DNA of 5,257 nt from ANME-2 cluster archaeon (GTDB taxonomy: Archaea > Halobacteriota > Methanosarcinia > Methanosarcinales > Methanogasteraceae): contig PIXW01000199.1 of assembly GCA_003601535.1 (NCBI GenBank), positions 1 to 5,257 of the forward strand. Direction: 5' to 3'. The notes below the pieces were generated by a model. The model had not been told where the DNA came from and did no database searches. It was given only the letters and a program-made list of their open reading frames with translations. Numbering within the stretch: position 1 is the first letter of the stretch; every line of letters begins with the position of its first letter. The position numbers and the translations under genes were made by a program. Positions 1-5,025 of the stretch are shown one piece after another.

Positions 1-109
1 CGGTCTGATCAAGGCGAATATCCTCTTTCTTGACCCGGTCAAACAAATCCTGAAGCCGCAGTCGAGGCTGGAGTTGCTTGCGATAAGAGAGGTTATGAAA
101 AGTGCATAG
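1..109 (+). CDS. Archaeal PF01637-type ATPase, C-terminal fragment (5' end outside window)
   Basis: The frame starting at base 2 is open from the window edge to TAG at 107-109 and encodes the last 35 residues of a protein. These residues align without gaps to the C-terminus of the complete ATPase at 3951-5018. I count 15 identities in 33 aligned positions, including QSRL and LLAIRE, with many conservative changes around them. This supports a second member of the same archaeal P-loop ATPase family. The ATPase core, with its Walker motifs, lies upstream and cannot be seen. The family's C-terminal part is usually helical or winged-helix-like, and the conserved QSRLxLLAIRE tail probably closes that domain. 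The stop codon lies inside the start of the next gene (GTG at 102), so the two genes overlap by 8 bp and are probably cotranscribed and translationally coupled. No function beyond ATPase family membership can be assigned. Confidence 0.8.
   Translation, partial: GLIKANILFLDPVKQILKPQSRLELLAIREVMKSA
59..91 (+). repeat. 33-bp direct repeat, left copy, in ATPase 3' end
   Basis: This stretch matches 4971-5003 at 30 of 33 bases. It encodes the QSRLxLLAIRE tail motif in both ATPases. Similarity drops sharply just upstream of the repeat. The two copies are in the same orientation, about 4.9 kb apart, and they bracket the surface-protein pair and the second ATPase. Confidence 0.85.
87..93 (+). promoter_or_regulatory. 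Ribosome binding site for the GTG start at 102
   Basis: GAGAGGT contains GAGGT, complementary to the archaeal 16S 3' end, and leaves 8 nt before GTG at 102. It lies inside the ATPase coding sequence. It supports the GTG over the next in-frame ATG at 168, which would cut off most of the signal peptide. Confidence 0.6.
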
Positions 110-1445
110 AAGATATCGAATACACGGGATAACACTCAGCATCATCACACTACTGCTGATCATATCGATGACAGCAGCATCAGCATCCAACGATCCCCCG
201 CTCGACACGATCCGGATCCCTGCCTTTGGACCAAAGGAGACAGGATCGCCGGTTGAATCATCGATCATCCTTGAAAAAGGATGCGAATACCGGATCGTGG
301 TCTCTGGAACATTCCAGTTCAGAACCGATGTGGAATGGGGCTGGGCAGATGCGCAGTTTCGCATGGGCAAGGGGGGCGCATACACACAGGCATTCAGTTC
401 CATCGAATTCAATGGTGAACGGGTAAGCGCAGCAGTAAGCGATGTCGAGAATCACACGTACACGTTCTACCGCACAGGAGACGGAGAGAAGATCTGGTTC
501 AGCATCTTCGACTGCATAACCACAGGCGAGCGTGGTGGATACAACGACAATGCGGGAGCGCTAACAGTCAGGATATATCCGATGACCACGCTATCTGTTA
601 CAAAGTTACCTTCCCCGCACACGATTGAGGAGGGGGATACAACAACGGTGACTGTGACCGTAAGAAACACAGGAATGGATGAGATCAGAGATATCGTGGT
701 GACTGATTCCATTCCTTCTGATTTCATGCTGATTAGCGGTAAGACGTACGCAGAATATCCCTTGCTCAAGTCAAATGAATCACGTACGCTCCAGTATGTT
801 GTAAAGCCATCGCAGAGCGGCACGTTCAATTTAGATCCAGCAGAAGCATCATACGATGATGACAGCGGGAAACATACCGCAAGATCGGATACTGCGGCGC
901 TAACAGTCATCCAGTCTGCCGCATTACAGCCCACACCACCACAGAACGCAAGCGTGAAGTTGCACGGCGAGAGGACTGACGTCGTGCTTGGAGAGGATAT
1001 CCTGCTCAGGCTCTCGGCTGTGAACCTGATCACCAAACCCGTGATGCATGTTCAGGTCATCATCATCCCGCCGTCCGGCATGAGCGTGGCATCCTCCGGG
1101 TTCGTCATGTCAGGAGGAGGGCAGTTCACATCCACGTATGAGATTGAGCCCGGTGTGGGCAGGGAGATCGAGGTCAGAATCGTTGCGAATCAGGTAGGCG
1201 ACTTTACAGTGGAGGGCAGGGTGGTCTACTACTTCGGAGACGATATCGAGAATTTCGAGGATTACACGCTCAAGCTGCCGATTAAGGTGCGGTCCGCTGG
1301 TGTGCAGCCAGCAGCATCGCCGGCATCGCAGCAGAATAACACCGGGATATCTGGATTACCAGGATGGAGCGTGTTGTTTGCGGTGATCGGGTTATTGATT
1401 GCGGCGATTCTGATCATGAGAAGAAGAACTGATAAACATAAATGA
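102..1445 (+). CDS. Secreted multidomain surface protein: lectin-like domain, DUF11-like domain, PGW/PGF-CTERM-like tail
   Basis: This is a 447-aa exported protein, probably anchored on the outer face of the cell. Residues 1-28 form a Sec signal peptide: basic RRYR, a hydrophobic core, then an ASAS cleavage region. Residues 31-160 form a beta-rich domain with SGTF, WADAQF and a closing NDNAGALTVRI strand. That pattern recalls LecA-like or galactose-binding beta-sandwich domains, and Cys61 and Cys138 could form a disulfide. Residues 162-270 look like a DUF11/CARDB-type domain (VTVRNTG, VTDSIP, and SRTLQY after a sequon). Residues 283-397 are a further beta-sandwich that I do not recognise by name. 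A short Pro/Ala/Ser/Gln linker leads to LPGW at 419-422, a hydrophobic helix and RRR. This resembles the archaeosortase PGF-CTERM signal with Trp in place of Phe. N-glycosylation sequons occur at N117, N225, N282 and N412. The start is GTG with a good ribosome binding site. The gene overlaps the ATPase upstream by 8 bp and lies 31 bp before the VIT-VWA gene, so it is likely that protein's partner. The ligand is unknown. Confidence 0.85.
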   Translation: MHRRYRIHGITLSIITLLLIISMTAASASNDPPLDTIRIPAFGPKETGSPVESSIILEKGCEYRIVVSGTFQFRTDVEWGWADAQFRMGKGGAYTQAFSSIEFNGERVSAAVSDVENHTYTFYRTGDGEKIWFSIFDCITTGERGGYNDNAGALTVRIYPMTTLSVTKLPSPHTIEEGDTTTVTVTVRNTGMDEIRDIVVTDSIPSDFMLISGKTYAEYPLLKSNESRTLQYVVKPSQSGTFNLDPAEASYDDDSGKHTARSDTAALTVIQSAALQPTPPQNASVKLHGERTDVVLGEDILLRLSAVNLITKPVMHVQVIIIPPSGMSVASSGFVMSGGGQFTSTYEIEPGVGREIEVRIVANQVGDFTVEGRVVYYFGDDIENFEDYTLKLPIKVRSAGVQPAASPASQQNNTGISGLPGWSVLFAVIGLLIAAILIMRRRTDKHK

Positions 1446-1462
1446 GATAGAATACAACCTTC

Positions 1463-1470
1463 AGGAGGAG
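1463..1470 (+). promoter_or_regulatory. Strong ribosome binding site for the VIT-VWA gene
   Basis: AGGAGGAG lies 6 nt before ATG at 1477 and fixes the start. It sits in the 31-bp gap after the preceding stop. I see no convincing TATA element in this gap, so the gene is probably read from an upstream promoter. Confidence 0.75.
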
Positions 1471-1476
1471 ATATAA

Positions 1477-3852
1477 ATGGAATTTGGAATTCAGTCACTG
1501 GAAACAGTGACATCGAAAGCGTTTGGAAGAATCGACATCTGCCTGATCGCACTTGTGATACTCGCAGGATGCGCCCAGATATCAGGCGCACTCACAGAAC
1601 CGGAACAGCCCCAGCTACCACAGGCGGAACTTGCTCCTGGTGAATCGTACGACATTGGATATGGCGGCTATGTGCTTACTGTAAGGCAGATAGATCCGGA
1701 CGCGGGAAAGGTCTGGCTGATTATGTCAAGATACGGACAGGAAGTTGATTCAGAGGTACTGGACGAGACTAACAATATCTACTGTTATGAGCCGGATACT
1801 GGTGAGAATCCGGTCATCAAAACGAAAGTCGCGGTAGTACAAAAAGGCGACGTCTACATTGCCCTGCTCCAGGATATCTGTCTTCGAGACCTGCCGAAGA
1901 TCGAACAGACGGTATCTCACGCAGCGTCGCCCGCCACAATCGACTACCTGCATATCACAGCGGATGTGAACAACGGCTATGCGACAACCACCGTGGAAGA
2001 GAAACTCACCAACCCGCACGACACCGCAACCGACGACGAGTTCAGGTTCCTGATCCCGGAGGGTGCATTCATCTCAGGCTTCAGCCTCTTTATCGATGGA
2101 ATCGAGTATAAAGCAGATGTGCTCCCCAAAAAGGAGGCACAGGAACGATTCGATGAAGCCGTCTCGAAAGGAAGAACCGCTGGCATTCTAAAGGCGAAGA
2201 AGAGGAACATATTCTCTTACTCCTTAAGTTTTGCACCTCACCAGAGCATCACCGTTCGCATGACCTACGAGCAGCCTGTAAAGAAGATGCTTGGCGAGTA
2301 CGATTACGTGCTATCGCTGCGAGAGACCGATGTGGCGCACAGAGTACCTGATCTCTCTGTAAACATCACAGTCGCATCCGTAAACAGGATCACCAGTCTG
2401 GAAACCCCGGGATTTGAGGGATCAAACACAAAGTATCTCTCTGCCACCAAAGCGCGGGTTACATACAGCGCAGGGAGACTTCCTGACCAGGATCTCAGAA
2501 TTGTCTTCACAACCGACAGCACATCACTGGGCGGTGAGATGTTATTCTATGAAACTGGCGGACAGGGTTATCTGATGCATGTATTCTCACCATCGGTTGA
2601 GGATCTGGGAACAACACCTCTTGATAAGGAGATCATCTTCGTGATCGACAAGTCCGGTTCGATGAGAGGCGGTAAGATCGCACAGGTAAAAAGGGTATTT
2701 ACAGACATCATCGCCGATCTCCCGCCTGACGATTACTTCAATGTGATCTTCTTTGACAGGCAGACTATACTGTTCAATAGCACGCTCATGGAGGCGAACG
2801 CACAGACAAAGGCAGATGCCGCAAACTTTGTTGCCGCTCTCGATGCAGAAGGCGGTACCAACATCAACGAAGCACTGCTGACAGCGCTCGGTATGTTCGA
2901 GCCTGATACAGGAAGGGTACCGATCATCGTGTTTCTCACTGATGGCGAACCCACAGGGGGTGTGACATCGCCGTATGTGATCAGAGAGAACGTAAAAGTT
3001 GCAAATAAAGCGGATGTATCCATATTCGTAATTGCGTTCGGGATCGAGGATGAAGAGAACTACGATTTCCTGAGAGCGCTGAGTCTGGAAAACTACGGGG
3101 TGGCAGAGCGGTTCTATCCTGAAGAGAATGCCGAGACCAGGATGAACACATTCTACAAGACGATATCCACGCCTGTGATAACCGACATGGACTTTAGCTA
3201 CTCTGATTCGTCCGATGTCGTGAACACGGGGTACAACACGCTCTTCGCAGGCTCTGACGCGATCATACTCGCCAGATATCCTGCCGGAATAAATGCCATC
3301 GATTCCAGTATCGACGCGGTCACACGCACTGGCAGCCGCAGCTTCGACAGGACGTTTCCTGTTGTTTTACGACCTGAGAATGCGTTTATCCCGAAACTCT
3401 GGGCATATACGAAGATCAGGAGACTGATGGACAGAACCGTTGTCGAAGGTGAGACAGACGATCTTGTGTCTGAGATTACCGCGCTCTCTCTCGAGTTTGG
3501 GTTCGTGACGCCATACACATCGCTGTTTGTGGAGGTGCCGACTGTTAATAAGGATGAGACGACGGCGACCGCATCCGGTGTCGAGGGTGAGGTCACAGAG
3601 GCGGCTCCCGGAGTTGCAACTCCAAAGGAGGTGGTGCCAGCAGCGGCACCCGGAGCATCGGCTCCAGTTCCGGAAGAGGCGGAAGAGGCGGATGCAGGAA
3701 GAATGACCGGAGCTGTTGGGTCAAGACCGCCGATGCCGGAAGAGGTGCCAACCGCGACCTCACCGAAGAAGAAGACCCCTGGCTTTGGCGCCCTCTTCGC
3801 GATCACTGGACTTGCCGCTGTCGCATATCTGATGCGGCGGCGGGGTTGGTGA
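1477..3852 (+). CDS. VIT-VWA (ITIH-like) surface protein with S-layer-like N-terminal domain and PGF-CTERM tail
   Basis: This is a 791-aa exported protein. A hydrophobic segment at 20-30 ends in LAGC (29-32), which matches a lipobox; cleavage by signal peptidase I near SGA (36-38) is the alternative. Residues about 52-138 (GGYVLTVRQID, KVWLIMS, then VDSEV) resemble the repeated domain of Methanosarcina S-layer proteins. Residues about 150-285 are a VIT domain (KKEAQERFDEA, then RNIFSYSLSF). Residues about 385-565 are a von Willebrand A domain with a complete MIDAS: D391, S393 and S395 in DKSGSM, T461 in GGTN, and D489 in LTDGEP. It should therefore bind a divalent cation and a protein ligand. 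A beta domain (LFAGSDAIILARYPAG, then LWAYTKIRRL and VTPYTSLFVE) follows, as in the inter-alpha-trypsin inhibitor heavy chain family. A Pro/Ala/Glu-rich spacer spans 690-766. TPGFGALF, a hydrophobic helix and RRR form a canonical PGF-CTERM signal for archaeosortase. Sequons occur at N296 and N434. Likely roles are adhesion or surface assembly with the product of 102-1445; the ligand is unknown. Confidence 0.92.
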   Translation: MEFGIQSLETVTSKAFGRIDICLIALVILAGCAQISGALTEPEQPQLPQAELAPGESYDIGYGGYVLTVRQIDPDAGKVWLIMSRYGQEVDSEVLDETNNIYCYEPDTGENPVIKTKVAVVQKGDVYIALLQDICLRDLPKIEQTVSHAASPATIDYLHITADVNNGYATTTVEEKLTNPHDTATDDEFRFLIPEGAFISGFSLFIDGIEYKADVLPKKEAQERFDEAVSKGRTAGILKAKKRNIFSYSLSFAPHQSITVRMTYEQPVKKMLGEYDYVLSLRETDVAHRVPDLSVNITVASVNRITSLETPGFEGSNTKYLSATKARVTYSAGRLPDQDLRIVFTTDSTSLGGEMLFYETGGQGYLMHVFSPSVEDLGTTPLDKEIIFVIDKSGSMRGGKIAQVKRVFTDIIADLPPDDYFNVIFFDRQTILFNSTLMEANAQTKADAANFVAALDAEGGTNINEALLTALGMFEPDTGRVPIIVFLTDGEPTGGVTSPYVIRENVKVANKADVSIFVIAFGIEDEENYDFLRALSLENYGVAERFYPEENAETRMNTFYKTISTPVITDMDFSYSDSSDVVNTGYNTLFAGSDAIILARYPAGINAIDSSIDAVTRTGSRSFDRTFPVVLRPENAFIPKLWAYTKIRRLMDRTVVEGETDDLVSEITALSLEFGFVTPYTSLFVEVPTVNKDETTATASGVEGEVTEAAPGVATPKEVVPAAAPGASAPVPEEAEEADAGRMTGAVGSRPPMPEEVPTATSPKKKTPGFGALFAITGLAAVAYLMRRRGW
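1494..1511 (+). other. Perfect hairpin with GAAA loop just inside the VIT-VWA start
   Basis: GTCACTG, GAAA, CAGTGAC form a perfect 7-bp stem closed by a GNRA-type tetraloop. The stem begins 17 nt after the first base of the start codon, at the downstream edge of an initiating ribosome. It is fully coding (part of QSLETVTS). A role in translation initiation is possible but inferred. About one or two stems of this size are expected by chance in a window this long. Confidence 0.4.
3672..3692 (+). repeat. Short tandem repeat of a 9-mer in the linker coding region
   Basis: GGAAGAGGC occurs twice in tandem, followed by GGA, and encodes the acidic EEAEEA stretch of the wall-spanning spacer. A related CCGGAAGAGG recurs near 3734. 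This fits a linker that changes length by slippage. Confidence 0.6.
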
Positions 3853-3877
3853 TTGTGGTGTTTGATGCTGCTCGCGA

Positions 3878-3913
3878 CGCCTCTAATTTCTGCGGATGAC
3901 GAGGCGAAGCCTC
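3878..3913 (+). other. Mutually exclusive inverted repeats upstream of the ATPase
   Basis: GAGGC at 3901-3905 can pair with GCCTC at 3909-3913 across a GAA loop. Extended to GAGGCG (3901-3906), it can instead pair with CGCCTC at 3878-3883 across 17 nt. The two structures exclude each other. No T-rich tract follows, so this is not a typical archaeal terminator. A regulatory role is speculative. Confidence 0.3.
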
Positions 3914-3936
3914 TTGTGGTGAAAAGAGAATCCGTT

Positions 3937-3943
3937 GGGAGGG
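3937..3943 (+). promoter_or_regulatory. Ribosome binding site for the second ATPase
   Basis: GGGAGGG contains GGAGG at 3938-3942 and leaves 8 nt before ATG at 3951. This supports that start codon. Confidence 0.7.
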
Positions 3944-3950
3944 AAACAAT

Positions 3951-5018
3951 ATGAAAAACATAGAATTTCACAACCGTGAAAAGGAGACAAAAGAGATCCG
4001 GGCGATACTGGACCGCCAACCGACTTTGATCACTTTTGTCTACGGTCCGATAAACAGTGGAAAGACGGAACTGATCAACCACGTGATAGAAGAGCTGCCA
4101 GAGGAATATGTCGTCTTCTACATAAACTTGAGGACTAAATTCCTGGCGAGTTATGACGATTTCATCGAGTCATTGTTCGAGATGGAGATGGAGACCGAGG
4201 CGGCGCTTAAGAAGGGAAAAGAGACGCTTGCTGAGCTGGTTTCATCTGTTACGAAGGTTGCCGGGATACCGATAACGAGGGAGTTTCTGGATTATGTTTT
4301 CAAGGACAATAAACCGAAGAACGCCTTTTCATACATAATAAAACTTTTTGAAGAGGTGAAAAACTCAGGAAAGCATCCAGTGTTGATCCTGGATGAGTTA
4401 CAGAAGATAGGGGACGTGAAAGTGAATGGTCCGCTCATCTACGAACTCTTTAACTTTTTCATAGACCTGACGAAAGAGAAGCATCTGGCACATGTATTCG
4501 TGGCGACTTCGGATTCGCTCTTCATCGAGCAGATTTACAATGAGGCGATGCTGCAGGGCAGGTGCAGGTATCTGCTGGTGGATGATTTTGATAAGGATAC
4601 GGCATTGAATTTTTTTGATGAGTGTGGGTTTGACGACAGGGAAAAGGAACTTGCATGGAATTACTGCGGGGGCAAGCCAGTGTACCTTGTAGAGCTACTG
4701 AGGGTAGAAGACAGGGGGAAGATGGTGGAAAGAATGCTAAAAATCAGAACAAGCCAGATAAGCGAATTATTAAATTCTCTAAGGGCTTATGGAGAGAAAA
4801 TCGAGTTTAGGGGAGAGTTTTACGAAATTGTCTATGATAATGTGATAGAAGAGTTATCGAAGTTAAAAGAGAACGTGAATTGCGCGTATGAGTACATCAC
4901 ACCAGAGATAACTTATCTTGTAAGAAATAACATTGTTTTTGTTGAGCCATTGGAAAATACGATGAGAGCTCAGTCGAGGTTGGATTTGCTTGCGATAAGG
5001 GAGATGCTACAGAGGTGA
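3951..5018 (+). CDS. Archaeal P-loop ATPase, PF01637 (ATPase_2) family, complete
   Basis: This is a 355-aa cytoplasmic ATPase with no signal peptide or membrane segment. The N-terminal FHNREKE (6-12) is the family's usual leader motif. Walker A is GPINSGKT (32-39, Lys38). Walker B is VLILDE (144-149, Asp148 and Glu149). A sensor-like strand with ATS occurs at 185-187, and GGKPVYL at 240-246 matches the GGxPxYL motif of the family. The C-terminal part (about 265-355) is probably winged-helix-like and ends in QSRLDLLAIREML, shared with the ATPase fragment at 1-109. Length is normal and the motifs are intact, so it should be active. Family members belong to the STAND/MNS group of P-loop ATPases, and most have no known substrate. 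The last 240 coding bases are about 36 percent GC, well below the neighbouring genes. The stop codon lies inside the ribosome binding site of the reductase, 7 nt before its start. Whether this ATPase acts with the surface pair is unknown; shared transcription is plausible. Confidence 0.9.
   Translation: MKNIEFHNREKETKEIRAILDRQPTLITFVYGPINSGKTELINHVIEELPEEYVVFYINLRTKFLASYDDFIESLFEMEMETEAALKKGKETLAELVSSVTKVAGIPITREFLDYVFKDNKPKNAFSYIIKLFEEVKNSGKHPVLILDELQKIGDVKVNGPLIYELFNFFIDLTKEKHLAHVFVATSDSLFIEQIYNEAMLQGRCRYLLVDDFDKDTALNFFDECGFDDREKELAWNYCGGKPVYLVELLRVEDRGKMVERMLKIRTSQISELLNSLRAYGEKIEFRGEFYEIVYDNVIEELSKLKENVNCAYEYITPEITYLVRNNIVFVEPLENTMRAQSRLDLLAIREMLQR
4971..5003 (+). repeat. 33-bp direct repeat, right copy, in ATPase 3' end
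   Basis: This is the partner of 59-91, with three mismatches in 33 bases. Eight of the eleven codons are identical, including sixfold-degenerate Ser, Arg and Leu codons. The match stops at the codon after GAG in both copies. Confidence 0.85.
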
Positions 5019-5019
5019 T
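5012..5019 (+). promoter_or_regulatory. Ribosome binding site for the reductase gene, overlapping the ATPase stop
   Basis: GAGGTGAT is an exact complement to the archaeal 16S tail (ATCACCTC) and lies 6 nt before ATG at 5026. It includes the TGA stop of the ATPase gene, so reinitiation by terminating ribosomes is likely. The ATG at 5018 is followed by a stop after two further codons, so it is not the start. Confidence 0.75.
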
Positions 5020-5025
5020 GATCAA

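Larger units (their letters stand above)
3851..3950 (+). other. Intergenic leader of the second ATPase gene
   Basis: About 100 bases separate the VIT-VWA stop from the ATPase start, the longest gap in the window. It contains an 8-bp direct repeat (TTGTGGTG at 3853-3860 and 3914-3921), competing inverted repeats at 3878-3913, and a ribosome binding site at 3937-3943. It also holds a 29-codon ATG reading frame at 3865-3954 whose TGA overlaps the ATPase ATG. I find no clear archaeal TATA/BRE element and no U-rich terminator tract, so read-through from the surface genes is plausible. Confidence 0.5.

Noticed and set aside
467..1036. 189-codon open frame on the - strand
   Set aside because: It is antisense to the surface protein, shows no domain and has the Ser/Val-rich composition expected of a codon shadow.
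1262..1591. 109-codon open frame on the - strand across the gene junction
   Set aside because: It spans the end of one well-supported gene, the next ribosome binding site and the signal peptide. There is no independent support.
3198..4082. 294-codon open frame on the - strand
   Set aside because: It lies antisense to the end of the VIT-VWA gene, the gap and the ATPase start. Its product is low-complexity Ser/Ala/Thr sequence mirroring the linker codons, with no recognisable domain, whereas the + strand proteins have clear motifs.
4764..4777. TATA-like AT-rich inverted repeat (GAATT-ATTA-AATTC) as a promoter for the reductase
   Set aside because: It lies about 250 nt before the reductase start, inside the AT-rich part of the ATPase coding sequence, and has no clear BRE. 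The reductase is better explained by coupling to the ATPase.
1477..5018. A MoxR-VWA chaperone system
   Set aside because: The ATPase has the FxNRE leader and GGKPxYL motif of PF01637, not MoxR AAA+ features, and the VWA protein is exported while the ATPase is cytoplasmic.
3951..5018. Transposase, integrase or a known antiviral defence ATPase
   Set aside because: No transposase or recombinase catalytic signature, terminal inverted repeats or target-site duplication is visible. No nuclease or other defence effector lies beside it. Only ATPase family membership is supported.
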